A stretch of 60,000 bases of DNA from Antedon mediterranea. Lineage: Eukaryota; Echinodermata; Crinoidea; Comatulida; Antedonidae. This document shows positions 1 to 13,400 of the stretch, piece after piece. A program made the position numbers and the translations under genes. Below the pieces are notes generated by a model. The model was not told the origin of the DNA and searched no databases. It saw only the letters and a list, made by a program, of their open reading frames with translations. How positions within the stretch are numbered: position 1 is the first letter of the stretch; every line of letters begins with the position of its first letter. The stretch is from the NCBI RefSeq assembly GCF_964355755.1, contig NC_092670.1:22755201-22815200 (forward strand), read 5' to 3'.

Positions 1-239
1 GCATTGCGAATGTTCTTAAGTTATAACCCTTCATGTCACCTGCCAACACTTTACATACACTATACAAAATATTGCTGTTGACTATGTGAACTCCAGTTTT
101 AATAGGTTTAAAAAAGTACTGTATATGTTTTCATATGTATAAAGCATTCAGTATTTACTACTGCAAATGAATAGGGTTGATTATTTCATCATGTGACCTC
201 ATAGACAATAATAGAATCTGTTCATATTTCTGAGCAAAC

Positions 240-397
240 TAAAGCTCTGTCTACACTATCAACATTTATGTGACAAAAAAATTTGATGTGGACATATATG
301 ATATATATGGACATGATAGTGTCTTCACTGCCATATTTGGGCATATCACTACCCTATTTGAGCACATCACATTGTTTTTGTCAAACTAGTTTTACTT
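240..397 (+). mobile_element. TA-type MITE copy, right terminus lost
   Basis: Starts with TA then AAGCTCTGTCTACACTATCA, the terminal inverted repeat of the main MITE family here. The inner part has TTTGGGCATATCACTACC, but the element stops after TCAAACTAGTTT without the matching right end. Confidence 0.85.
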
Positions 398-862
398 TTA
401 CAGTACTTTTGCATTGCTTTATTGCATGTTCTATTAAAAGGTTATAATATTGAGGATTAATGAACAAGGCATGTTAATTCGTATAAATCATATTATCATG
501 CATAAACATTGTCCTAAAATTAAAAGCTTTTAGTTGGTGTTGTGGAGAGAGGGTATGAAGTCAACTTATGACTCGTCATCAAATCACACAGTGACTCTGA
601 AAACTTTGTCTTTCTGGCAGTTCGCATTATTTTACTATGGTAAATATTGCCTTTCCAGTCGATAATTCTTACCCAGAAATTCTGGTTTGAAAAATATGAA
701 AGAATATGGGAATATCTACAAACACTTATGTAACTTTACCTCTTATATACTTGTTATTTTCATTCGTTCTACATACAAAATTGTCAATTTTAAATTACCT
801 TACAATATATAATATTTTTCTATCACTCATCCATTATACTATACAAATTTTTAATTTTTTAA

Positions 863-868
863 TTTATT
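863..868 (-). terminator. Candidate polyadenylation signal for ABCA3-like gene
   Basis: TTTATT on the plus strand reads AATAAA on the gene strand, about 390 nt after the stop. No nearer canonical hexamer is seen. The region is very AT-rich, so a chance match is quite possible. Confidence 0.3.
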
Positions 869-1257
869 TATATAATTATATATTATAATCTTTATATAGC
901 TATTTATAATATGTTTTAATCTATACTGTATAAACTGGTCCCTCTCTTGATAATGTCATTTTCACTTTTCTCATTCCACCATTTCAATGTATACTACACT
1001 ATACCTAGGTCTAAATGCTGGCAACTTGGCTTGTGTCTGTAAGCTAGGCACTCATATTCATCTCTCTCTTTACCAAGTTTGAAATAAATACCAGCTTACA
1101 ACTTGAGAAGTCGCACCCACCAGAAGCTGGTGAGTATATGTTTTAGATGATCTCAATATAAGTTATAAATACTACTGTATACTAAAGGCTATCTACAATA
1201 CATTGAACATTGTATTTGATTTCTATACTATATGAAGTACAATAAAACCATGACATG

Positions 1258-1463
1258 TTATTGTACGACACGATCATCTTCCCTCTGTGCTCGGGCAAAG
1301 TTAAGAAAAACTTGCTCTAAAGTAGTCTGACTAACAGAGTAATCTTCTATACTGAACTTGTCCTTGGCACCTTCCATTATTCCAAAAATATTGGCCCATG
1401 TTTTATCGGAACGTTTGATGTGATAATGGATTATTCCCTGATGCTCGTCTTTCAATTCACAAT
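1258..1463 (-). CDS. ABCA3: ABCA3-like exon 20 (stop codon)
   Basis: Encodes residues 1683-1750 and the TAA stop (1258-1260): [24 protein letters not shown] and [18 protein letters not shown], the conserved regulatory tail of ABCA proteins. The acceptor is TATCTCTCAG. Upstream in-frame codons to 1527 are intronic. Confidence 0.94.
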
Positions 1464-4400
1464 CTGAGAGATAAAATTGTTTGAATGAAAATTGGAAACA
1501 GAATATTGATATAGATTGTGGGCTCATTGTATACTGTATATTCAGACTACATACAGTATAAGCACATGGTATATATATTTTCTAATGTTGAGATATTGTG
1601 TGTGAAAATAAATGTCTGTATTTTCTGCTTATTGCAATACACATTCAGGTTAGTTTCGGTATAAATAGTATAATTTTGTACTATTTCTTCATTCTAATAA
1701 TAATAATGAACAAATTTCTTTTTTCAAAGGTATTGTTTTTTATGATTGTAGCCCATGTGGTGAACAGAAACCTCTGTCTACACTATCAAAGTAACTAGTT
1801 GGACAAAAAAAGTCATCATCATGTCCATATATGGGCACATCACATTTTTTTGTCACATAAAGTTTGATAGTGTAGACTGAGCTATACATAAAATATACTG
1901 ATATGACATCAGATTATTGTCATTACAAACCTGGAAACGTTGTCTCAATGAACTCCTTCAATGGTTGTATATCATTCCTACTGTCAATCTTAGCATGGAT
2001 TGTATATCCTTCACCAAATCTATGCTTAAGGTGCTGGGTACTTCCAAGACATCGGAACGTTCCATTCACCATAATAGCTAGCCTTGTACACAAAGCTTCA
2101 CATTCTTCCATACTGTAAGAAAAACATGGCTAAAGTTATTCACTCCTATGGATACAGATAAACTTTATTTCATCCTTCACAGGAAATTTACATGGTTGCA
2201 GTTCAAGAATACAATAATGATGATATTGAAAACTTAACAAACAATTTAAGTAAATACATCAAACAAATTATCACTGAAAATTGTCATTATAACATCGTAT
2301 CCTTGGGATAAACAAATATCTATAGCGGTTTGTTTATGTCCACGACTGGAGTCTACCGCTTTGTTCAATAAAGCTGGAGACAATTACAGAATTGAAAGAA
2401 TCGGATGGATCCGCTATAACTGCCGTAAACCAGGTTTTAATCAGGTAAACTGTATTTATTTTATATAATCTGTTTACTTAAATTTGCCTATTTTGGATTA
2501 TTTTACCTGTGAGATGTTAAAACGATGCATTTTCCACTCTCTCTAACTTGTGATAGAGTGTCCCATAACATCCTCCTAGCAACAGGGTCCATACCAGTCG
2601 TAGGTTCATCAAGGAATACGATTGGTGGATCACCCATCAATGCAATAGCTGTACTTAGTTTACGTTTATTTCCTCCACTGAAAAATAAATAGTAATATTA
2701 TTATAGTAAATAGTAACATATTTAGCATTAAAAATGATTGTACAGTATTAGTTAACTCCACTGAGTTTTATACTGTACAACCTACTTATTATTATTCTTT
2801 ACAGATTGTATATGGCCTAACCACGTTGAAACACCGGTTCTCGTCAGATCATCGAAGTTAAGCAATGTTGGGCCGGTAAAAGTTTGGATGGGAGATCATC
2901 TGGGAATACCGGGAGCTGTATATGGAGCTGGGGTCCCGTTAGGCATTTAAAATCAGCACTGCTGACTCTTATGGCAGCCCCTGCATCTAGTATTTGCCTC
3001 AGACGTATTGGCTTATGCCTCTACTCTGGTTAAGGTGGGCACTGGACAAGAGAAGCCCTTGATCAATGTTGGAACCAGCCAAAGGTGCTTTAAACAGTCC
3101 TGGCTTAGTCATCATTCAGATGAATGTGAGTCTAATTGACATTAATTGTAGATAGTAGTCGGCTATATATATTGATTGTGACAGTAATGAAGGTTCAATA
3201 AAAAATAAACACACAAGGCGATTGCAATGTATATTACAATTGGCGTATGTGTGCAATAAGTGTGCATTCACATAATACGTGAAGGTCAGTCTGTACTTCA
3301 TCGCATTTACAAAGACATACATCGGGTGCCATGTAAGACCACCGGCCAGTTTCTATTCTAAGGTTATGCGATATAAGTCGTAAAAAGAAAAAAACCTGTA
3401 CCTATAAGCACCGGTCATTTTGTCCGCATGTGGCTCAATGGTCAATGCTTTTAGAAGTCTGTTAACTTCTCCAGGAATCAATTTCTCTGGCATTCCACGA
3501 AGCCTTCCGAACATTGTCAGAGTTTCTCGACCGGTCATCTGATCAATGAGGGCATCAAATTGAGGACAATATCCCATATGTTGTTGAACCTAGAATAATA
3601 AGTTTTGTGATGTTTTTTTGTAAGAACAAATTTTAATTACTAATTTATGTTAATTTATGTATATTGACATTATTATTCTGCGATTTCCTTCTTAAAAATG
3701 AATGTATCTCACCTTTTTAATGTTTGTTTTGACGTCAAATCCATCTAGAAAAGCATTACCGGAGGATATTGCGGTATCACCTGTCAACATCTTGAAGGTG
3801 GTAGTCTTGCCTGCGCCATTCACACCTAAAAAAACAATTAACATAGATTTTTTTATGGGTACAATAAGAATGGTAGATATCTGTACTGTCCTGCCCACCC
3901 ATAACCAACACATGCTAACAGCATTAAGCAGCACTAAGGGGTATCCCAATACTGGCAGTGATCTTACTATGTGTAAACTTACCAAGAAGTCCAAAGCATT
4001 CACCAAGGGGAATCCCCACAGTTATGTCATTGACAGCAACCAGACCCTTTGCGCCCCTTAATGTGTATATTTTCCTAAGATCTTTGATTACGAGGGCATC
4101 TGTCTGGTTTAGATTGGTCATTGGGCTCATATCAATGCGTTGCCGTTCTGCCGCAACATCTTCATCTTCCTTTAAGGAAAAAAGACACAAACATTTAAGT
4201 TAATTGAAGTCTACTCACTATACAACTCCACTATTGCTTTGGTTGGAAACTACTGACAGTTAAGTTTATTTGTTGTTTGTACTCATTTACTGTGCTATGT
4301 TATTACTCTATGGATATGAATTCTGAATTAAAAGATGAATAGAATACAAATCTTTTGTCATACCTTAATTACAGAAGCATCTTGAATAATTTCTTTATGT

Positions 4401-7400
4401 TGGTTTCTTTTTGATTTTAACGAATAACAGATTTTCCGAAGAAGTTTGTTGTCAATTATAAACACCGCAGCAAAATAAACAACTCCTTCCCACGCCAAGA
4501 ATGTGAGGTAACGTCCAATACCGCCTTCTTCCCAAGCAATATAGTTCTCCTGGTAAACGACTTCTGTTATACAAACAAAAATTTTAGTTTGGTCAAAATG
4601 ACATACTGTATGAATCTTGACAAATAACACCAAATTATAATTATTGGGCTATAATTCGTCAATTAAAATCTAGTTATTATTTGAGTTAAAAAAAAAATAT
4701 ATTGTGGCAAATGTGTTCTTATGATATTCTACATAAAATAGTCTTTTAAGTCTTTGGGGGTGGAGTTGTTTTTGTCATCTGGCAGGATTTGAACGCAGGA
4801 CCACCAAACTACATTAGACAGTATTACCATTACCATGACATCAACAAAGCCTGCTTACCTTCAGTCTCACAATATAGTCTGCTAATATCACCAAGGGAAC
4901 TGCAAATGGTTTCAATTTGATAGTTGTTATAAAAGATGTCAAATCCTCTTGCCAGGCAATATGGCGGTGATAGCATGAAAATCCAATCACATATTCTGGC
5001 TGCTTCTTGGAAGTCAAAAGCCTCAAAACTCAAGAAGTTCAAGATAAAATATGGCAATAGACCCAACACTAGATTGATTATAACGATGCGAACATAACCG
5101 GTTGCAGGTACGTCAAAAATGAACGACAACAGGTACGTTACTGGAATTACCGCCCATCCGTGAAGATACAGCAACAGAAGGATTTCCCAGATATGGCCGT
5201 CTTCAACGTATGCTTCTATGCTACATGCGACAAACAGGATACAGATACAAATGCATGGAACCATGTAGTTTATCATATCCCAAAGGAAAGTAGAGAACCA
5301 GAAGTTTGAAAGTCGTACGCCACTAACAAACTGGAGATGTTTTGATTTGACAGAACTCTCTTTGATGAGGAAGACGGAGAAGCTACCCGAAAGAAATGCC
5401 ATGCCGAAAGAAATTGCAAACGCAACCGCATAACCCGTACCGAACGAGTTAGATTGATCTGCAGCTTGTCTTTCTAAATTTCTAGGTAATGGAAAGTTTA
5501 AGGTGGAAATATGGTAACTATCGTTAGCCATGCATTTCAGAACGGCGTTATCGATTGCGTTTAGCGCCAATGGTGGAACATGTAGCGGTTGGTTATTAAA
5601 AAACCCTCTCGCATAAACGTTATCATTCCCATCAGGAAGGAACTCGGCTGCAATGAGATTTTTCCGATAAAACACGGATTCTACATCTTTCTGTATATCC
5701 AAGAGGTACGACCTCATGTCTTGTGGTTTATCAATCTCATTATTGATATCCACAAATACACTGCTTTCCTTATTTTTAAACTGGTTTCCGTAGCAATTCA
5801 TGAGCGTTTCTGATAGGGCGGTAGATGTGTAGTTACCGCTAGAAGCTTGTGTTACGATTTCAGACTCGTATCTCTCAACTGATATCTCTAAGGCGGGAGA
5901 ATCGCCAACGTTTGGGATTGTTTTAATAATGATGATTGCCAAGGCTGCAAAGATGAGTGGGATTGAAAGTTGGATTAGGCCTACTAATAAGTTACGGTAA
6001 GAGTGTACGATGTGTTTGATGAACATTGCGTAGAATTGCTGTCCGTAAAGTGTCATCCCCGTGTTTTGTTGTTTCGAATCGTATGCATCTCTAAACAGGT
6101 TTTCTAAGAAAAAAAATACATTATATTTACTTTTTTTAAACATTTACATAGTTTACTTTTTATTCTTTATTTTAAATTGAGTAAAGGGTGTCTTATTTTA
6201 AATTGAGTAAAGGGTGTCTTATTTTTTATTGTGGTTTAAATATATTGAAGCACTGTCAAGAGAAAGTAAAAGTTCAGGCCAGCACTCAAACTGAAGTATG
6301 CGGATACGCTTTCATCATTATTTCAAATCAATAAACTGCGGTTCTCAGGATTGGCGCACCTCATATAAAAGTATGAAATAAAATAATTGTTAACTCCTAC
6401 CTGTTGATTCCATTATTTCTACTTCAGTATCCTCTTGGAATAAACTGGCTTGTCCGTTGGCATCAACTGCTCCATAAGTCGGCTGGATAAGGCTGCTCTC
6501 TGTAATTTTACCGTTTGTGTGATTTCCATTCATCTTCAAATCTTTTTCTTCCATAGCTAGCATGTTTCCATTTGATGTGCCATTTGGTTTTATTATGGCA
6601 GGACCTAAGTTTTGTAGTTTGTCTTTCAAGGTGTCATCCATAGATTCTCCAGCTCTAAACATTTTAAAATTAGTTGGTAAGTTATAATATAATAGTATTT
6701 ATGCATCAACTTTTACCTGGATAAGAAGCCTAGCACAATTTTGTTTCAAAAACCTACTGGATTTGAAGACTAGTATAACTTTGCTAGAAGGAATATACCT
6801 CTGGGATTAGAAGCCTAACTTTTCTATGCATGGCTAATCTTAACTTTCTTTAAAACCACTGTAGCACTTACTTAAGGAATACTTCTTCCATGGTTGTAAC
6901 AGAAGCACCGTAACTAGCAATCCCTAAGGAGACCTTGTTACTTTCCAACTCTTCAAAAAGCTCTTCAAACTTTCCAGATGATTCACTTGGTAGAATGAAT
7001 GAAATCTCCGAACCAACGTTGCTTTCTAACTCAGAATCAGGAACATGCGTTTGAATGATGTTTCGCATCCGCTGTACATCACATACTGGTTCTTTCACAA
7101 TCACCATGTGATACCCAACACCTGGTTAAATATGCAAATAAGGTCAGTAAGTTTATAATTAAATTATGATATAACAGTAATAACTGCAATAATTGAAGCT
7201 AAGTGTTATGTTCCTTTTTAACATGGGAGATATATGCCCAAATATGGTAGTGATATTACATCATTATGTCTACAGTATATATGGGCACATCACATAAAGT
7301 TTGATAGTATAGACAAGAGCTTTAAAATATTACCATATTTCTTTTTTAAGAATAATGAAGAGCCACAGCATTGAAGTTGTCCTGATGACATAATGGCAAT

Positions 7401-10400
7401 TCTGTCGCCTAAGAGGTCAGCTTCATCCATGAAATGCGTTGTTAATAGGATTGTGCGGCCTTCTCTGTGACGCTGTAGCAGATCCCATGTGAAACGTCTT
7501 GCATCGGGATCCATACCAGAGGTCGGCTCATCTAACATCACAACCTTTCAAAGAAGAACGATAAATGTATTCTGCATGGAACAAGGAGATTGGGATTTAC
7601 TTTATGTAGCTTCTGTGATGAAGGTTTCTACACTTAGGATTTTTTATAGTGTCACTTTCAATTTTATCCACTTTTCAGTGCATAAACTTGAGGGATTGGG
7701 GTCGCAGGAAGTAGTTCCTGTCTATGACCTGAATTGGCCGGAACCGGATTTAAAGGGACACTTTCCTCTGAAATAAATAAAACCCTAAGGTGTCCTCTTA
7801 ATAGATTAGATTATATTAATTATTACTTAGTTTACATTAATGTTATGTTACCTTTGAGTTGGCAATCAGGGCTATGCCCACAGACAGCTTTCTCTTCATA
7901 CCACCTGACAATGACTTGGACAGCTGGTTCCGTTTGTCTGACAGGCCGGTAGCTTCAATGTAATGGTTAACCTCATTTTTTACTTCATTGGCATCCTCTA
8001 GACCTTTTAACTATAATAGAAAAATCTGACAATATAATATTTGACAAAAACATAAAAAACAAATACTGTAGAACACCTACAGGTATAGGACAACCTATTA
8101 TGAGGAGACCACTGATATTAGGGTAAACTTTCCAATGAACATTTAAAAAAAAAACCAATCATACCTTTGCAAAAAATTCCAAGTGTTCTTGAACTGTCAA
8201 ATCATCAAACAGTACATCATGTTGAGGGCATAGTCCTAGGCTAGTACGCACTCCCTCTATCTCTCTTTTGATGTCATAGCCGTTGACGTAAGCTCTTCCA
8301 CTAGTCGGTTGTATCAGGCCTACCAACATAGACATTGTAGTGGTCTTGCCTGCCCCATTGTGGCCAAGAAGCACAGTTACCTGACCTTCGTACATATCCA
8401 TTGAGATCTCATTAACGGCTGTCTTTTCCTTAAACATCTGCAAAAATATATTAAAGTAAATTCTTTTTGAACACCAACCAAATAAATATACACAACACTG
8501 AAAAAATGGGGAGTTCCATCATGGTTTAAACAGTGCTTTTACTGTCATTAATAGGTCTATTTAAAAAAAATGTATTAAAGATGTATTGTCCCCCAATAAC
8601 ATGAAAAATATAGAATAATATAATCAGACTTTGAATAGATTATTTTGTAGTTTTATTAAATCACTTTCGTAAAAAAAAAACCTGAACAATTTTATTTTTA
8701 AAATGACAAAATAAATGGTAAAATTCAACCAAAAACCCATTGGCTGGCAGCCAATTTTACTTTTTTATGCTTTAAATTACAGTTTTTTAGGTAAACAAAT
8801 GTTTTTTTTCCATCGAATTTTTGGTCAAAGTGGATAACTATTAGGTGACATTGAAATGGCATATTCAACAAAAAAATTGTTCAATAATGACAATACATCT
8901 ATAACTGAATAATTTTCTTTTTGTATTTATACCTATAAACTATTCAAAATAAGATCTGAAACATTTCATTCACATCATGAACTAACCTTTTTGAGTTTCC
9001 TAAACTGTATTCCAGGTACCAGGCCAATTGGATCTACTTCAAATAAGTCTTCATTCTCATATTCCTTCTTTCCAAGTGGATCATTCTGCCCCTCAACATG
9101 TACCGTGGTTGGCATACCGCACCAGTATGATTTCTATATTACAAAAAAACACAATTCCTCACAACGTACATCATTGTTAAATTTATGATTTTTGTTCCAC
9201 AAATACTAAGCAGATAATTCATACAACAAAAAGTACTTTTCTCAGAGCTCTACAACTAAAAGCTTGCTTATTTGCTGAGTTCCTTTTACACTGAATATAA
9301 TGATTGATTGTACTTTCATTTAATTTTATAATTATTCAAATCCTATATTTCATGTACAAAATGTTATATATATATATATCTACACTATCAAACCTGTTTG
9401 AAAAAAAAAGTGTGATGTGCCCAAATATGGTAGAGATATGCCCAAATGTAGTAGTGATATGACATTATCATGTCAATATATGGGCATATCACATTTTGTT
9501 ATCAAATAAAGTTTGATAGTGTAGACAGAGCTTCAATTTATTATTTCAGAAAAACTACCATACGTACTGTAAATGGAAAATACCAAGGTTTTGGGATTCC
9601 AAATTCTCCAGGAAAGACTGCATCGACATACCACGTTAAACCTCCATAGAGAAAAGCATCAAACAGTAACATGCACATGGCCCATGCAAAGGCAAAGTTG
9701 TCGTCTACAGTGACTGGTTCACCGATGTTATCCCAACGAGCGCCCTCACCTGTGAAACAATTACATCATCATTAATAGACTTGCCACAAATCCCTAGTTA
9801 GTTTTTTATAATGTAGGTATGACTTTCCATGTATGCCAAAATTGTTCATTTTAATGAAGCTGAATCACCATCTCGAACCATGAATATCATTAAAAACAAG
9901 TTCATTTCAGTACACACTAAATAACTAAGAACATGGTTTGGCCATGATGTACAGCAATTCTATTGTTATTCTTACCAGTGCCTTCATGTAGGCCAATAAT
10001 AAAGGTCCCAAGTCCCATGCAAGTATTTGGCAGTACACATAGTCCAAACTTAACACCAGCCGTCGCAGAACGATACCGAATCACCAAAAACCAGAATGGT
10101 AGGTAGGTAATGAACCACAGTAGACCAGCTGCTACCGCTGCATTATTAGCTGAAAGGTGACACATTAAACACATTAGGATAAAAAATCAAATAGTTATTT
10201 CAGTCCAGTTTGTTAAGGATATGACCAAGCATAATCCCACCCCCTAATGTAGGCTAAATTCGGACACAATTCCTTGGTAAATTCCATTGTTAATGCCATC
10301 CGAGTATAATACCACCCTCCCCACCCCCCCTAAATTTTTCCAAATATCTTACCCAGGTTCTGCCACTGAGCGCGGTCATATACAGTATATATTTTTATTG

Positions 10401-13400
10401 CTCTGTCTACACTTTTAAAGTTTTTGTGACAAAAAAATGTGATGTGCCCATATATGGAAATGATGATGTCATATCACTACAGTATTTGGGTACATCACCA
10501 TTTTTTTGTCAAACTAGTTTAAAAGTGTAGACAGAGCTTTATTTATTTAAACATAAAAAACTCCATCAAATTATTCTTTTTGAACATATAAATTGCCTTA
10601 GTGCTCTTTTTTTAATGTGAGACACAGCCAAGGACTACCAAAAGTGAAAAAGTCTCTGTCCATTAAATTGTGACAATTTGTTTCACAGAACAAACAAAAG
10701 CTCATCTATAAAAACGAAGTAATTGAATGGGAAAACATCCTAACAACAGGATTTAAACACTGAATCCAGTAGTCACCAAGTTACAACTACGCTAACCACA
10801 GGTTAAAAAATATGCTTACATACCTTTTGAAAAGCAAACACTGACGAGAAAACACCAATTGATGACAGCGATGGAGTACAGCAAAAGGAAGACAAACACT
10901 ACAGTTGGATCTGTATTGTTGAGGACGGCTGCGTTGACTTTCTTGACTTTCACGGTGAAGAACAATGTCATGATTGCTACTGTGATAATGAGATAGATGA
11001 GGTATTTGACAAACCAAGCTAGCCAATGTACCCAGTTACTCAATCCCATCATCTTCATCGATTCCTGGAAAAGTAAGTAAAATAAGTTATGTAGGATTTT
11101 GACTTGGCTGGCATGGTTCAGTTTAGCCCTCACCTACTGTGAGGAGAAGACAGGTTGGGAGTAGTAATTTAAATTTAAAAGGCAAATAAAAAACTACCAT
11201 ACAATCAAATATTTAATCTCCTCATTCATTCTAAAGCTCTGTCTACACTATCAAACTAGTTTGAAAAAGGACACATTGGGACCGATCATTCTAAAGCTCT
11301 GTCTACACTATCAAACTAGTTTGAAAAAGGACACATTGGGACCGATTCATTCTAAAGCTCTGTCTACACTATCAAACTAGTTTGAAAAAGGACACATTGG
11401 GACCGATTCATTCTAAAGCTCTGTCTACACTATCAAACTAGTTTGAAAGGACACATTGGGACCGATTCATTCTAAAGCTCTGTCTACACTATCAAACTAG
11501 TTTGAAAGGACACATTGGGACCGATTCATTCTAAAGCTCTGTCTACACTATCAAACTAGTTTGAAAGGACACATTGGGACCGATTCATTCTAAAGCTCTG
11601 TCTACACTATCAAACTAGTTTGAAAGGACACATTGGGACCAATTCATTCTAAAGCTCTGTCTACACTATCAAACTAGTTTGAAAGGACACATTGGGACCG
11701 ATTCATTCTAAAGCTCTGTCTACACTATCAAACTAGTTTGAAAGGACACATTGGGACCGATTCATTCTAAAGCTCTGTCTACACTATCAAACTAGTTTGA
11801 AAGGACACATTGGGACTGATTCATTCTAAAGCTCTGTCTACACTATCAAACTAGTTTGAAAGGACACATTGGGACCGATCATTCTAAAGCTCTGTCTACA
11901 CTATCAAACTAGTTTGAAAAAGGACACATTGGGACCGATCATTCTAAAGCTCTGTCTACACTATCAAACTAGTTTGAAAAAGGACACATTGGGACCGATT
12001 CATTCTAAAGCTCTGTCTACACTATCAAACTAGTTTGAAAGAACACATTGGGACCGATCATTCTAAAGCTCTGTCTACACTATCAAACTAGTTTGAAAAA
12101 GGACACATTGGGACCGATTCATTCTAAAGCTCTGTCTACACTATCAAACTAGTTTGAAAGGACACATTGGGACCGACCCTTAACAGGAGTAAGGCGTAAT
12201 GTTTAAACACATGTTGCTCCTTGTTCATTTCACAGGAAAGTGTCCCCTGAATAGGGGTGTCCCTTGAATAAAGGTTTCCCCTGAATAGGGTGCCCCAAAG
12301 GAAAGGGTTCTACTAATTAAATAATTAAAATAAATCTTACTTTAAGGCGCTTTTCTTTTTCATAAGCAACGTTCTTAGCAATATTGAGGGCGACAAACAC
12401 CAAACTAATCATAATAAGATCGGGCATGTTTGTTTGTATGAAGATGACGAAATCATCTTGGAAATAGGTTTGGTACGGGTAACGCTGCAACACTGTTGTA
12501 ATATTCTCAGTTGAGAATCCAAGGAACTGAATTAATGCATTATCAATTGCATGCTGTATTGGTAGGAAGCCTTCCGCCTTATAACCTAAAATAAAACGTA
12601 CAAAATGTTAAATTTACACAATAATACTCTAGTACCATATTTGGTATTATACTGAACTTCAAATGGAAGTAATTTTCCACTGATGAATGAATGAATTTTA
12701 AGGCCTTTTATACTGTATACATTTTGTTGTTGCAATTCAGTTTTTTATTTAACTGTGTAATTTTCGTATTTGTTATATTTAGGTATTTGCTATTAATATT
12801 TTAGAAATTTAACATTTTTGATGTGTAAATAAGATTTGTGTATGTATGCACTATTAGACCAGCTATTAACCAATCACATAGTGGTAAATAAATTTTGTAT
12901 AATTCAACATTTTACCTGGTGTACCACCCCATGTTTCATTTTTCTCTCTTGGTCCAGCAGCTTGGTATAAAGGATATAGAAACCCTGTGTACCATCGTTG
13001 ACTTTCTGAGAAAGCATCGACTAATACGTTGCGTGGATTTGGACTCAAACGAATGCTATAGTTTAAGTTAGACGGTAAGTTGTATGGATCTGGGAATTCA
13101 TTATTAAAGACAACAGCGCCAAGAACATTAGAGTATGTTGTGTTCTCGTTTCTGATTGCTACCAATAAATCCTCTTCGTCTTTGAATCCAATTGCTAACA
13201 AAAAAATTTAATTTAAAAACAATAAAAGATGGTTACCATTAAATTTGGAACTTTTAATACCTAATCACAAAAGCTTCAGCTCTAGGCCTAGCAATCCCAT
13301 CCAGGCTTGACTAATATGTCTGGCCTAGCTATATAGCTAAACCTACTTAGGCCTAGGCCTAGGACCTACTAGACTAGCCTAGCTATGCCCCTCTAGCTAC

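Larger units (their letters stand above)
1..1257. other. 3' flank of ABCA3-like gene, AT-rich
   Basis: Holds the likely 3' UTR of the ABCA3-like gene and a truncated MITE (240-397). The frame at 706-888 translates to Ile/Leu/Tyr-rich low-complexity sequence and is not supported as a gene. Confidence 0.5.

Noticed and set aside
2808-2923. Functional 5S rRNA gene
   Set aside because: Several substitutions and a small deletion in conserved stems, a single copy, and unrelated sequence instead of a T-run after the 3' end.
3728-3738. CRE-like TGACGTCA in ABCA3 exon 16
   Set aside because: Explained by the coding sequence (Asp-Val-Lys codons).
3702-4203. Plus-strand frames across ABCA3 exons 15-16
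   Set aside because: Shadows of the coding exons on the opposite strand.
11225-12175. Regular direct repeats resembling a CRISPR array
   Set aside because: The whole 57-60 bp unit repeats, with no unique spacers, and it lies in an intron of an animal gene.
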